Source of the DNA: an uncultured Alphaproteobacteria bacterium
GTDB lineage: Bacteria; Pseudomonadota; Alphaproteobacteria; Caulobacterales; Aquidulcibacteraceae
DNA: 64,000 nucleotides
Assembly (NCBI GenBank): GCA_902826245.1
Contig: CADEEA010000002.1
Location: 62,001 to 126,000 of the forward strand
Reading direction: 5' to 3'
In this document: piece after piece, positions 44,352 through 52,509 of the stretch
How the letters are laid out: every line of letters begins with the position of its first letter
How positions within the stretch are numbered: position 1 is the first letter of the stretch
Translations under genes and position numbers: made by a program
The notes under the pieces: generated by a model
What the model was told of the DNA's origin: nothing
The model's database searches: none
What the model saw: the letters and a program-made list of their open reading frames with translations, nothing else

Positions 44352-44455
44352 AGCATTTTCCGACGAAGTGGATGCCGGTTCGTCGCAAGAAAATGCGACC
44401 AAACAAAAACCTAGAGCCCCGATCCGATTCAATCGGATCGGAATAGGCTCTAGGC
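44352..44455. repeat. REP-like palindromic element (two hairpins)
   Basis: Hairpin one pairs GCATTTTC-CGACGAA (44353-44367) with TTCGTCG (44379-44385) and GAAAATGC (44389-44396). Hairpin two pairs CCTAGAGCC (44411-44419) with GGCTCTAGG (44447-44455) around an inner CCGATCCGAT/ATCGGATCGG stem. The sequence matches a palindromic repeat family that is widespread in alphaproteobacterial intergenic DNA. It splits the left copy of the insertion target and duplicates GCTCTAG. It may also end transcription of tkt. Confidence 0.8.
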
Positions 44456-44477
44456 GGCGCGACCGCTTCGATCTCGA

Positions 44478-44765
44478 TCAAGCGGCGTCTGGTTTGACTT
44501 CGCTCTTAATTCGAGCGCCGCTTTCTTTCTCGGCGAGAGAAAGTTCGTAGGCAGTCTGCAGGTTGAGCCAGAAACGCGGACTGTTGCCGAAATAACGGCC
44601 CAGGCGCAGGGCAGTGTCGGGCGAAATGCCGCGCTTGCCATTCAGCACGTCGGTGATGCGGCCCGACGGCAGGCGCAATGCGAGCGCCAAGCGGTTTGCC
44701 GAGAGGTCGCGCGCGGTGAGTTCACGCTTCAACACTCGGCCCGGATGAACGGGGATCATTCCCAT
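44478..44765 (-). CDS. higA: HigA family antitoxin (XRE-type)
   Basis: The 95-aa product has the HigA pattern HPGRVLKRELTARDLSANRL, then PSGRITDVLNGKRGISPDTALRL with the helix-turn-helix, and YFGNSPRFWLNLQTAYEL. It binds and neutralises the toxin encoded just upstream and represses the operon. It follows higB by 9 bp, the toxin-first order normal for higBA. Two ATGs (44765, 44759) are possible; the first follows GGGG. Confidence 0.92.
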   Translation of the reverse strand: MGMIPVHPGRVLKRELTARDLSANRLALALRLPSGRITDVLNGKRGISPDTALRLGRYFGNSPRFWLNLQTAYELSLAEKESGARIKSEVKPDAA

Positions 44766-44774
44766 TGGCGCCCC

Positions 44775-45053
44775 TTAATGATAGTCAACAATCTCAACGT
44801 CCCAAGCATCGCCTTCGTCAAACCGAAAACAGATTCGCCATGGACCGTTCACTGTCATCGCCCATTGCCCTTTGCGATCGCCCTTGAGCTTGTGAAGCCC
44901 GACGGATTTGAGCGGACTGAGGTCGTGAAGTGAAGTGGCGGCATCGAGCGAAGCGAGTAGGTCCAAGGCGGCATCTTCATCAAGCCCTGAAAACTTCGCC
45001 TTGCCGCCCTCCGCAAGGCGGCGCGTGGCGCTGTTCGCCCAGGATTTGATCAT
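44775..45053 (-). CDS. higB: HigB-type toxin (RelE/ParE superfamily)
   Basis: The 92-aa product begins with a helical part (NSATRRLAEGGKAKFSGLDE) and ends GQWAMTVNGPWRICFRF plus DVEIVDYH, the pattern of HigB ribosome-dependent mRNA interferases. Length and motifs are complete. There is no ribosome-binding site before ATG 45053; a promoter lies 6 nt upstream, so the mRNA is probably leaderless. The gene and its antitoxin lie in a segment flanked by direct repeats. Confidence 0.92.
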   Translation of the reverse strand: MIKSWANSATRRLAEGGKAKFSGLDEDAALDLLASLDAATSLHDLSPLKSVGLHKLKGDRKGQWAMTVNGPWRICFRFDEGDAWDVEIVDYH

Positions 45054-45059
45054 ACGGGT

Positions 45060-45088
45060 AGCATACTACGTTTGGCGTAGTATTTCAA
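45060..45088 (-). promoter_or_regulatory. higBA promoter and operator (leaderless)
   Basis: On the minus strand TTGAAA (45088-45083), a 17-bp spacer and TATGCT (45065-45060) lie exactly 6 nt before ATG 45053. The inverted repeat ATACTACG (45063-45070)/CGTAGTAT (45076-45083) fills the space between the two boxes. This is where a HigA dimer would block RNA polymerase. Confidence 0.7.
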
Positions 45089-45127
45089 TTGCTGCGATAG
45101 CGCGCGCGAACCAGCGCAGGCGTTGCT

Positions 45128-45949
45128 CTAGGCGGCGCGGCGCGCGCCGGAGCGCTTGGTGGCGATGCCGTTTTCGAGCGTGAGTCCAGCGACGCCCTCA
45201 GGGAAAGTCTCGCCCGCGCCGAGAATGAGCATTCCATCCGGCGCCAGCGTATCAGCGATGCGCGACAAGACCTCCACGCGCGTCTGCGCATCGAAGCTCG
45301 GTAACACGTGGCAGCAGAGCACGATGTCGAACTGCCCCAGGTGGCCAGGATGGCGCAGCAAATTCCAGCACTCGTAGCTGACTGCCGCGCGCAGCCGATC
45401 GGCGATACGCCAGAGGTCTCCGGCTTTCTCGAAATGTGCGATCAGTTTGCGGATCGGCAGGCCGCGCTGCACTTCGAACTGCGTATAGAGCCCGCTGCGG
45501 GCCTTATCGATCAGGCGCTGCGAAAAATCGGTTGCGACGACCTCGACTGCGGCGTTGACGCCTTGCTGGCGAAGCTCTTCGATCATCATGGCCAGAGAAT
45601 AGGGCTCCTGGCCGGTGGAGCACGCCGCCGACCAGATGCGCACGCGCTCATGGGCGCGCCGCGCCAGAGCCGCTGGCAGGATTTCGTCGCGCACGCGCGC
45701 GAACAAGGCGCGGTCGCGGAAGAAGCGCGTTTCGCTCAAGGCAAGGGCGTCCGCCATGGCGTTCCACAGCGCGCCATCGGGGCGGATGCGTGCGGCCGCT
45801 ATTAATTCCGGCACGGTTGCGAAATTCTCGCGCCGCGCCAACGGCGTCAGCCGCAGCGACGCGGCGTTAGCGAGTTCGCGCGTCAATACCGCGCCCGAGC
45901 GAAGCTTCACTTCGCGAGCGACCAGCGCGAATTCGGCGTCATTCAGCAT
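45128..45949 (-). CDS. cheR: CheR-type chemotaxis methyltransferase
   Basis: CheR methylates glutamates of chemoreceptors using SAM. The 273-aa product has the N-terminal helical domain and ALSETRFFRDRALF, then VRIWSAACSTGQEPYSLAMM, the SAM-binding motif, and VATDFSQRLIDKARSGLY. FDIVLCCHVLPSF replaces the usual FDxIFCRNVLIYF, so the active-site edge is altered. It is an orphan: only a receiver gene lies beside it (TAATG overlap), with no cheA, cheB or receptor. It may serve another pathway. Confidence 0.88.
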   Translation of the reverse strand: MLNDAEFALVAREVKLRSGAVLTRELANAASLRLTPLARRENFATVPELIAAARIRPDGALWNAMADALALSETRFFRDRALFARVRDEILPAALARRAHERVRIWSAACSTGQEPYSLAMMIEELRQQGVNAAVEVVATDFSQRLIDKARSGLYTQFEVQRGLPIRKLIAHFEKAGDLWRIADRLRAAVSYECWNLLRHPGHLGQFDIVLCCHVLPSFDAQTRVEVLSRIADTLAPDGMLILGAGETFPEGVAGLTLENGIATKRSGARRAA

Positions 45950-46314
45950 TAGACGAGACCCGCTTCCGCGAATTTGGAGTGGAGAATGTCGCCGTCGAAC
46001 GGCTTCATCAGGTATTCGTCGGCGCCGGCTTTCAGCGCCTCGGCGATGCGTTCGACGTCGTTTTCTGTGGTGCAGAAGACAACAGTGGGTTTGTCACCGC
46101 CGGGTTCCTTACGCAGCTGGCGCAGGAAGTCGATGCCCGACATCACCGGCATGGTCCAATCGAGCAGGATGGCGTCAGGCATTTGCTTGCGGCAGGCCTG
46201 CAGCGCCTCCAGTCCGTCCGCGGCCTCCTCGACCTCGAAACGCATATCTTCGAGGATGCGGCGCGCGACCTTCCGGATCACGCGGCTGTCATCGACGACG
46301 AGGCAGCGTTGCAT
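45949..46314 (-). CDS. CheY-like single-domain response regulator
   Basis: The 121-aa product is a receiver domain: DD at residues 8-9 (LVVDDS), phosphoacceptor Asp52 (ILLDWTMP), threonine in FCTTEND and lysine in LMKPFD. No output domain is present. Its stop overlaps the cheR start (TAATG), so the two are coupled. It resembles alphaproteobacterial CheY/DivK-type regulators, but the kinase cannot be identified here. Confidence 0.88.
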   Translation of the reverse strand: MQRCLVVDDSRVIRKVARRILEDMRFEVEEAADGLEALQACRKQMPDAILLDWTMPVMSGIDFLRQLRKEPGGDKPTVVFCTTENDVERIAEALKAGADEYLMKPFDGDILHSKFAEAGLV

Positions 46315-46358
46315 GGGCGACTCCCTGAATCTCAGGAATGCAGCCTGCCTCCGCGGGG

Positions 46359-46382
46359 GTTAACGATCCTTAAAGGATTAAC
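46359..46382. promoter_or_regulatory. Palindrome upstream of the CheY-cheR pair
   Basis: ATCCTT (46366-46371) and AAGGAT (46373-46378) form a perfect inverted repeat around one base, flanked by GTTAA (46359-46363) and TTAAC (46378-46382). It lies 45 bp before the receiver gene start and overlaps the stop of the VTT gene. It could be an operator or part of a promoter. Confidence 0.35.
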
Positions 46383-47070
46383 GCTCGCCGACGGTTGTAT
46401 TTGCCCGGCGCATCCAATTGCGCGCCAAGAAGGCGAGTAACACCCACACCGCAATCGCCGCGGCCAAAACGACCCAAGTCCAGACGCTATTGTTGCGGAT
46501 GGCTTCCATCGCGGCGTGGCCGCCGAACGCAAACAGCGCCATCTTCGGCACGCTGCCGAGAGCGGTGCCGAAAAAGAAATCCCAAAAACGAATCGGCGTG
46601 GCGCCGGCGGCGATGTTGATGAGCACGGAAGGCACGGTCGGGGTCATGCGGATAAGCGCGCTGACCAGAAAGCCTCGGCGCGCCAGCTGGCGCATGAATT
46701 CGCTGAGTTTTGGGCCCGAATGCGCCGCCAGCAGTCGCGCGCCGAAACGCCGTCCCAGTGCGAAGCCGATGCTGCACGCAAGTACTTTGCCGGTCCACGA
46801 ATAGGCAAACCCAAGCCATGGACCGAACACCGCCACCAAAGCGGTGATCAGCACGAATTGTGGCGCGCCGATCGAAGCAAAAAGGGTGTAGCCGAGAATG
46901 CCCGCGAGCGGCGCCCAGGGGTTGGACTTGGCCTGCGCAAGCCAAGGGCCCAGTCCCTCGATCAGGTCGGGCGGCAGAAGCGGCGCCGCGAAGCCCACCA
47001 ATGTCACCAATCCGAGGATGGCGAGGCCAAGGATCGTGCGGCGGCGGTTTGCGGACTTAGTTTCGCTCAT
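46378..47070 (-). CDS. VTT-domain (TVP38/DedA-type) membrane protein
   Basis: The 230-aa product has about five hydrophobic segments and the VTT-domain pattern: ILGYTLFASIGAPQFVLITALVAVFGPWLGFAYSWTG early on, then GRRFG and ALIRMTPTVPSVLINIAAGATPIRFWDFFFGTALG. Such proteins are thought to move or scramble lipids, including undecaprenyl phosphate in the DedA branch. It overlaps the 3' end of a GT39-type gene by 14 bp, which fits a role in lipid-linked sugar handling. Confidence 0.8.
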   Translation of the reverse strand: MSETKSANRRRTILGLAILGLVTLVGFAAPLLPPDLIEGLGPWLAQAKSNPWAPLAGILGYTLFASIGAPQFVLITALVAVFGPWLGFAYSWTGKVLACSIGFALGRRFGARLLAAHSGPKLSEFMRQLARRGFLVSALIRMTPTVPSVLINIAAGATPIRFWDFFFGTALGSVPKMALFAFGGHAAMEAIRNNSVWTWVVLAAAIAVWVLLAFLARNWMRRANTTVGER

Positions 47071-48718
47071 TGTCGCGCTGCTCGGCGCTGTAGAGCGTCA
47101 GCACTAGGTCGTCGCCGTTGGAATAATTGCGCCCGCTGACAGTCCCGCGCGCCTGTACCTCCAAGCCGCGCGCGGCAGCACTGGCCAGGAAATCGTCACG
47201 CCGTTCGGCGCTGATCAGCGCCACGTCGCAGCCGCCGCCAGCGGCTAGCTTCGCGGCGGCCTCGGCGCCGGAACCAGCAAGTAGCGTTCGCGTGCGCCCA
47301 TAGAGGAACACCAAGCTGGGTTCACTATAGGGCGTGGTGACGAGATTGCTGTTCTGGCAGGGCCGCGCTTCACGTACAAGCGCATCGATACGCGGGCTCA
47401 TCCAGAACGAGTGCAAGCCCGGCGCCGTGTAGCCGAAAATATTGCCGATCCCGAATAGCGCTGTTGCGGCCAGCGCGATGACGAGCTTGGCGCTATCGCG
47501 GCGCCAGACAAAATACAACGCGGCGATCGCTGCGATCGCCGTCAGCGCCGATAACACAAGGGCAAAAGTTGGAATGCCATCCTCGAACTCTTGAAACGCT
47601 AGCGGCCCGATCGCAACGACGGCCGCTGTCGCCGCTACCCAGATCAGAGACCACAGCACGATGCCGATGCGCCCGATGCGGCCGATCTTGTGCTCGTCGC
47701 CTAGCGCCAGCGCGCATAGGCACGCCAGCGCCGGATAAGCAGGCAGCACGTAGTGGGGCAGCTTAGTGGCCACGAATTCGAACACGATCCACATAGGCGC
47801 CGCCCAGCAGATGAGGAAGCGCACGGCGGGTTCGCCCCGTCGGCGCCACGCCGTGTGCACAGCCTGCCCGATCAAAAGGCTCCCGGGCCAGAACATCAGC
47901 GCAAACAGCGCCAAATGGTAGCCGAACGGGCCCTTGTGGCCTTGTTGGCTGTTGCCGATCTTGTCGACCATGCTTTGACCGATGGCGCGATTGTAGAACT
48001 CGCCGTCGCTGACGATGCCGATGGCGACATACCAGGGCAGCGCGATAGCCAGCATCAGCAACGGCCCCCACAAAGGCCTCAGCCGCCCAAGCCATGCTGC
48101 TTTCCGATCCCAAAGCACCAGTGCGGCAATTGTTGTTGCCACGATGATCAAAATGATCGGCCCCTTGATCATCAGACCGACGCCAAGCGCCGCCCAAAAT
48201 ACCGCCGCGAGCCAGCGTTTGGCATCGGGCTCGAGATAAAGGCGCAGCAGCGCGAATTGCGCCGTGACAATCGACGCCAGCAGCATGGCGTCGGTCTTGG
48301 CGATGCGGGCTTCGAAATTGAGCGAAGCGCACGCCGCAAGCAGCAGCCCGGCGATCAATCCAGTTCGTGCGCCAAAAAGGCGCGCGCCGATGAGCCCCGT
48401 CAGCAACACTGCCGCGAGCGCGCCCAGCAAGGATGGAACGCGATACGCCCAGACGCTGTCATAGGCCGGCGGATCGAGCGCCCGCACCGAGAGCGCCTGT
48501 AGCCAATAGATGCCGGCCGGTTGGAGGTAGCGCGGTTCGTCCTGATAGCGCAGATCTACGAAATCGCCGGTGTCGGCCATGCGCTGGCTGGTGACGATGT
48601 AGCGACCTTCGTCGCGGTCGACCGGCGGCAGGGTGGCCAAGCCTGGAAGAAACAGCGCCAAGCTGGTCAGAACGAGGATCAGCCATTGGCGCAGCGAGAG
48701 CGAACGTCCCTCGCTCAT
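47057..48718 (-). CDS. GT39/ArnT-like glycosyltransferase
   Basis: The 553-aa polytopic membrane protein has the start LATLPPVDRDEGRYIVTSQR, with the acidic residues of the first periplasmic loop, then RYLQPAGIYWLQ and many transmembrane segments. FVATKLPHYVLPAYPALA is typical of the ArnT/PMT family. These enzymes transfer a sugar from polyprenyl phosphate to lipid A or protein in the periplasm. It overlaps the GT2 gene upstream by 4 bp; that gene would make the lipid-linked donor. Confidence 0.88.
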   Translation of the reverse strand: MSEGRSLSLRQWLILVLTSLALFLPGLATLPPVDRDEGRYIVTSQRMADTGDFVDLRYQDEPRYLQPAGIYWLQALSVRALDPPAYDSVWAYRVPSLLGALAAVLLTGLIGARLFGARTGLIAGLLLAACASLNFEARIAKTDAMLLASIVTAQFALLRLYLEPDAKRWLAAVFWAALGVGLMIKGPIILIIVATTIAALVLWDRKAAWLGRLRPLWGPLLMLAIALPWYVAIGIVSDGEFYNRAIGQSMVDKIGNSQQGHKGPFGYHLALFALMFWPGSLLIGQAVHTAWRRRGEPAVRFLICWAAPMWIVFEFVATKLPHYVLPAYPALACLCALALGDEHKIGRIGRIGIVLWSLIWVAATAAVVAIGPLAFQEFEDGIPTFALVLSALTAIAAIAALYFVWRRDSAKLVIALAATALFGIGNIFGYTAPGLHSFWMSPRIDALVREARPCQNSNLVTTPYSEPSLVFLYGRTRTLLAGSGAEAAAKLAAGGGCDVALISAERRDDFLASAAARGLEVQARGTVSGRNYSNGDDLVLTLYSAEQRDNERN

Positions 48719-49449
48719 AGTTTGAACTCAGTGATGCTGGTCGGCGCACTGGTGCGCCGGGTCAGCCAGATGACGCCCAGCATGTCGAACACGCCGACGA
48801 AAGCGCGGCCGAGATTGGTGTATTTGGACTGCCCTTTACTGCGCGGCCGGTGGCTGATCGGGTGGTTGATGGTGGGATGGCCGTAGCGTTTGAATAAGGC
48901 AGGCAAGAAGCGGTGCATGCCCTCAAAACACGGCAGCAACAAAAAATCCTCGCGCCGAAACACTTTCACGCCGCAGCCAGTGTCAGGGCAATTGTCGCCC
49001 AGCACCGCCATGCGCAAGCCATTGGCGATGCGCGTGGCGATCAGGCGCGATACCGGATCGTTGCGCCGCTGACGTATGCCGGCGACGATTGGCGCAGGGC
49101 CGCTCGCTTTGCGCGCGAGATCGAGCATGGCTGGCAGATCGGCCGGATCGTTCTGGCCATCGCCGTCGAGTGTTGCGATCCATTCGCCGCGTGCGGCGAC
49201 AACGCCGGTGCGAACCGCCTGCGACTTGCCGCAACGGCGGTCGTGGCGCACCAGCCGCACCCGCGGATCGATGCGAGCGATTTCGCTAAGCCGAGCGGGG
49301 GTCTCGTCGGTCGAGCCGTCATCGACCCAGACGATCTCGAAATTGTCCCAAGGCGTCATGGCGCGCAGGATCTCGTCGCACACCTCGGCGACGTTTTCGG
49401 CTTCGTTGAGGACGGCGACCACTACCGACGCGATAGGGGAGGCGCTCAC
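48715..49449 (-). CDS. GT2 family (dolichol-phosphate-mannose-synthase-like) transferase
   Basis: The 244-aa product has VVVAVLNEAENVAEVCDEIL, IVWVDDGSTDETPARL, IATLDGDGQNDPADL with the DxD-like metal site, and GVKVFRREDFLLLPCF, all typical of DPM1/ArnC-like GT2 enzymes that attach a sugar to polyprenyl phosphate. Unlike ArnC it has no clear pair of C-terminal membrane helices, only a hydrophobic stretch (FVGVFDMLGVIWL). It is coupled to the GT39 gene and together they should form a sugar-modification pathway. Confidence 0.88.
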   Translation of the reverse strand: MSASPIASVVVAVLNEAENVAEVCDEILRAMTPWDNFEIVWVDDGSTDETPARLSEIARIDPRVRLVRHDRRCGKSQAVRTGVVAARGEWIATLDGDGQNDPADLPAMLDLARKASGPAPIVAGIRQRRNDPVSRLIATRIANGLRMAVLGDNCPDTGCGVKVFRREDFLLLPCFEGMHRFLPALFKRYGHPTINHPISHRPRSKGQSKYTNLGRAFVGVFDMLGVIWLTRRTSAPTSITEFKL

Positions 49450-49567
49450 GAGTCGCCCCGCCCGAACCGGCGCCGCCTACGCTGTTGGACCGAAAATGAC
49501 TTGCGCATGGCCTCGCCGCGGATTGCTTTGGGCGCTCCTTAGCAAGCCCGGCGAACAGGCGCTACGC

Positions 49568-50185
49568 TTAAAGCCGGAAGGCCGCCGAACGGGCGATAAG
49601 CTCCACCCTGTCCTCGCCTTCACGGGCGCTCAATTCCACCCCGCCCTGGCGCGCCAACAGCGACGTCAGGGTTGGCTGAATGGTGTGGCCGGAGAGTTCG
49701 CCGACATCGCCGCGCAAGGCCGCCGCGGTGGTCTCGCGGAGCTTGGCGCGTGCGCCGGTGGCGGTCACCCGCACCTCGCCCGCTTCACCGGTCAGTTCGA
49801 CCGTGCCGCCTCGCGGCAGGCATTCATTGGCAATCAGCAAGAGATTGACGATTACCCGCACAGCCGGGCGCGGCATGGCGATGTTGGGCGCGCTCCATTT
49901 CAGTTCGGGCTTCAACACCGAGTACAGCTTGTGCCCGACCTCGCGGCCTTCCTCCAGCGTCGAATCCCCCTCCGCCAGAGCGCCCGCGAGCGCAAAGCGG
50001 AAGAATTCGAGCTTCGCCCAGGCTTTGCCGACGCCGTGATCCAACAACGACAGCGCGTCGGGATCGACTTTGCCGTCCCCGCCCTTGATCATTTCGAGAC
50101 CCTGGATCATGGCGCTCATCGGTTCGACCATGTCATGGCAGATGCGCGAGGCGACAAGCGCCGTCAGTTTGGTGTTCTCAATCAT
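49568..50185 (-). CDS. chpT: ChpT-type histidine phosphotransferase
   Basis: ChpT passes phosphate from the CckA kinase to CtrA and CpdR, controlling the cell cycle in alphaproteobacteria. The 205-aa product begins ALVASRICHDMVEPMSAMIQ with the phosphorylated His17, followed by the dimerisation helices and a degenerate ATPase-like domain (RPAVRVIVNLLLIANECLPRGG). I choose ATG 50185 because GGAG lies 6 nt upstream, although an ATG exists at 50197. It stands alone between other transcription units, as is usual. Confidence 0.85.
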   Translation of the reverse strand: MIENTKLTALVASRICHDMVEPMSAMIQGLEMIKGGDGKVDPDALSLLDHGVGKAWAKLEFFRFALAGALAEGDSTLEEGREVGHKLYSVLKPELKWSAPNIAMPRPAVRVIVNLLLIANECLPRGGTVELTGEAGEVRVTATGARAKLRETTAAALRGDVGELSGHTIQPTLTSLLARQGGVELSAREGEDRVELIARSAAFRL

Positions 50186-50601
50186 CGCGCACTCCATGCC
50201 GGGGGAAGCGCCGAGCATAGAAGGATTCGCGCCGGACCAAGCCAAGGCCTGCTGGAGGGTGGGGGTTATGGACCCTCGACATGTACTTCCACGGCGCCGC
50301 GTCGCTGGCCGGGGTGACGCCGACGGTCTGAAGCGCGCTGACTTATGCAACTAGAGTTGCGTTATCCCGGGCTTGCGGAGCAAGACCCGGGACCCAGGGG
50401 CAAACACACAGCTCTACGTCCCCCTGGGCTCCGGATCGCCCCAAAATCGAGCCTGCTCGATTTTGGCATGATGGAATCGCCGAGCGCGAAGCGTTCGGTG
50501 GGCGCGTCCGGAATGACGGAGCTTATGATATGAAGACAAGTCATTAGTACCGGGCCGTTGGCAAATTCGTTGACCCGCGCCGTGCTGCCAGGAGAACCAC
50601 G
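50186..50601. repeat. Non-coding gap with REP-like hairpins
   Basis: No gene is supported in this 416-bp gap. From 50365 three hairpins follow in series: TCCCGGGCTTG (50365-50375) with CAAG-A-CCCGGGA (50381-50392), CCCAGGGG (50393-50400) with CCCCTGGG (50421-50428), and a perfect 12-bp pair CCAAAATCGAGC (50441-50452)/GCTCGATTTTGG (50455-50466). The tail TCCGGAATGACGGA is a common end of such repeats in Caulobacterales. The promoter of the Kef-type gene should be to the right of them. Confidence 0.7.
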
Positions 50602-52458
50602 TTGATAGTTGCCGAAGTCGAACAAGGTGTGACGCTCGCGCAGGCGGTGGCGGTGCTGGCGGCGGGCGTCGTTGCAGCGCCGATCTTTATCCGGCTTGGC
50701 CTTGGCTCAGTGCTTGGATTTCTGGCGGCCGGGCTTGCGATCGGCCCGCACGCGCTTGGCGTGGTTTCCGATCCGCACGCCGTGCTGCAGGTCGCAGAGC
50801 TTGGCGTGGTGATGTTCCTGTTTCTCATCGGCCTCGAGATGCGCCCGGGGAAATTGTGGGCTATGCGGCGCGACATCTTCCGCGTCGGCGCAGCGCACGT
50901 GCTGGTGTGCGCTGGGCTATCGACGGCCGCCGCCTGGGCATTGTTCACCGGCGCATTCGAGAATTTCACCTGGCAAGCCGCTTTGGTTGCAGCGCTTGGC
51001 TTCGCGCTTTCCTCCACTGCGATCATCATGAAGATGATGGATGATGCGGGTGAAACCGCGACTCCAGCGGGCGGACGCGCGACGGCGATCCTCCTGTTCG
51101 AGGACCTCGCCATCGTCCCGCTCCTGGCGCTTGTGGCTTTGCTTGCGTCGGTGAGCGGGGGCGTGATCGCCGAGAGCGTGCGCCCTGCCTGGCAAGGCGC
51201 TGCGCTGGCGATTGTCGCCATCGCTGGGGTTTACGCTGTGGGCCGCTGGGCCTTGAATCCGATCTTTATGACGCTGGCGCGGGCGGGTGCGCGCGAAGTG
51301 ATGAGCGCTGCGGCATTGCTGGTGGTGCTGGGCGCCGCACTGCTGATGCAATGGGGCGGGCTTTCCATGGCGATGGGCGCGTTTCTCGCCGGCGTGCTGC
51401 TTTCGGAGAGCTCCTTCCGCCATCAATTGGAAGCCGATGTCGAGCCGTTCCGCGGCATCTTGCTTGGCCTCTTCTTCATGAGCGTCGGCATGGCGCTCGA
51501 TATTCCCGCAGCGCTGGCCGACTGGAGACTGATTCTAGTTGGCGCGCTCATGCTCATGGCGGTGCAGGGCTTGGGCGCTTATCTGGTGGCGCGTAGGTTT
51601 GGCGCTGATCGGACCGAGGCGGTTCACCGCGCCGCGTTGTTCGCGCAGGGCGGGGAGTTCGCTTTCGTGCTCTACGCGGCCGCGCTCACAGCCGGGGTGA
51701 TCGATGCGCGCTTGGCATCGATCATGACAGCGATCGTGATTGTCTCCATGGCGTTGGCGCCGTTGGTGGTGATCGCGCAGCGGCGGTTTACCCCAAGGCC
51801 GGAACCCTCCCACGACGGGGTCGAAGAAGCGGCTAACCTCAACGGCCGCGTGTTGTTCATCGGCTTCGGCCGTTTTGCGCAGATGGCGAGCCAGCCTTTG
51901 CTCGCGCGCGGCGTCGATATGTCGTTGATCGAAACCGATGTCGAGATGATCCGCGCGGCCGCGCGGTTCGGGTTCAAGATCTATTATGGCGACGGGTCTC
52001 GGCTTGACGTTTTGCGTGCTTCGGGCGCGGCTCGGGCCGAGGCGATCCTGGTTTGCGTCGATAAACCGGAGGTGGCCGACAAGATTGTCGCGCTCGCGAA
52101 AGCGGAATTTCCCCAGGCGAAGCTCTTCGTGCGCGCTTACGATCGCGGCCACGTGCTGCGTTTGGCGGCGGCCGGCGTCGATTACCAGATCCGCGAAACC
52201 ATGGAATCTGCGTTGCGCTTCTCCGGCGCAGTGCTGCGTGAGCTGGGCGTCAACGACATCGAGATCGCCGAGACCATCGAGGAGGTGCGCGACCGCGATG
52301 CTGAGCGGCTCGAGCTGCAGATCGCCGGCGGCATCGAGGCCGGCAAGTCCCTGATCCGCGGAAACATGACCACCCCGCAACCGGCGCCGCTGACCGTGCC
52401 CAGCCGCGAAGCCCAGGCCATGAACGAGGAAGCCGCCGAGGCGATCGAGGAGGCCTAG
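50602..52458 (+). CDS. Kef-type K+/H+ antiporter with RCK domain
   Basis: The 618-aa product combines a CPA2 antiporter membrane domain (about 12 helices, with LGSVLGFLAAGLAIGPHALG, FLIGLEMRP and GAFLAGVLLSESSFRHQ) with a TrkA-N/RCK domain from about residue 410. The RCK part has VLFIGFGRFAQMASQPLLAR and a matching acidic residue for NAD(H). KefB/KefC proteins export potassium to acidify the cytosol during electrophile stress. The start is TTG 50602 with AGGAG 7 nt upstream; no better ATG exists. Whether glutathione controls it is unknown. Confidence 0.9.
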   Translation: MIVAEVEQGVTLAQAVAVLAAGVVAAPIFIRLGLGSVLGFLAAGLAIGPHALGVVSDPHAVLQVAELGVVMFLFLIGLEMRPGKLWAMRRDIFRVGAAHVLVCAGLSTAAAWALFTGAFENFTWQAALVAALGFALSSTAIIMKMMDDAGETATPAGGRATAILLFEDLAIVPLLALVALLASVSGGVIAESVRPAWQGAALAIVAIAGVYAVGRWALNPIFMTLARAGAREVMSAAALLVVLGAALLMQWGGLSMAMGAFLAGVLLSESSFRHQLEADVEPFRGILLGLFFMSVGMALDIPAALADWRLILVGALMLMAVQGLGAYLVARRFGADRTEAVHRAALFAQGGEFAFVLYAAALTAGVIDARLASIMTAIVIVSMALAPLVVIAQRRFTPRPEPSHDGVEEAANLNGRVLFIGFGRFAQMASQPLLARGVDMSLIETDVEMIRAAARFGFKIYYGDGSRLDVLRASGAARAEAILVCVDKPEVADKIVALAKAEFPQAKLFVRAYDRGHVLRLAAAGVDYQIRETMESALRFSGAVLRELGVNDIEIAETIEEVRDRDAERLELQIAGGIEAGKSLIRGNMTTPQPAPLTVPSREAQAMNEEAAEAIEEA

Positions 52459-52509
52459 GGCCGCATTGCCGCGTTGCGGAATGCAAGGATGAGTGGAATA
52501 ATTACAAGT

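Larger units (their letters stand above)
44334..45139. mobile_element. Insertion carrying higBA, flanked by direct repeats
   Basis: The last 18 bp of tkt (44334-44351, GCGCAGGCGTTGCTCTAG) recur exactly at 45114-45131, where they run into GCGGCGCG, the 3' end of cheR. The same junction CTCTAG plus GCGGCGCG also occurs at 44449-44462. So a 26-bp target appears once intact on the right and once on the left, where it is split by a REP-like element. The duplicated target encloses the higBA genes. This indicates an insertion of about 0.65 kb at an ancestral tkt-cheR junction. No transposase is present. Confidence 0.65.

Noticed and set aside
42528..44432. Open frame of more than 600 codons antisense to tkt
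   Set aside because: It lies wholly opposite a well-conserved gene, has no family resemblance and is explained by GC-rich codon use, which removes stops from other frames.
50361..50466. Intrinsic terminator of an upstream transcript
   Set aside because: The hairpins are strong but have no T runs, and the flanking genes diverge (chpT minus, Kef-type plus), so no transcript would end here.
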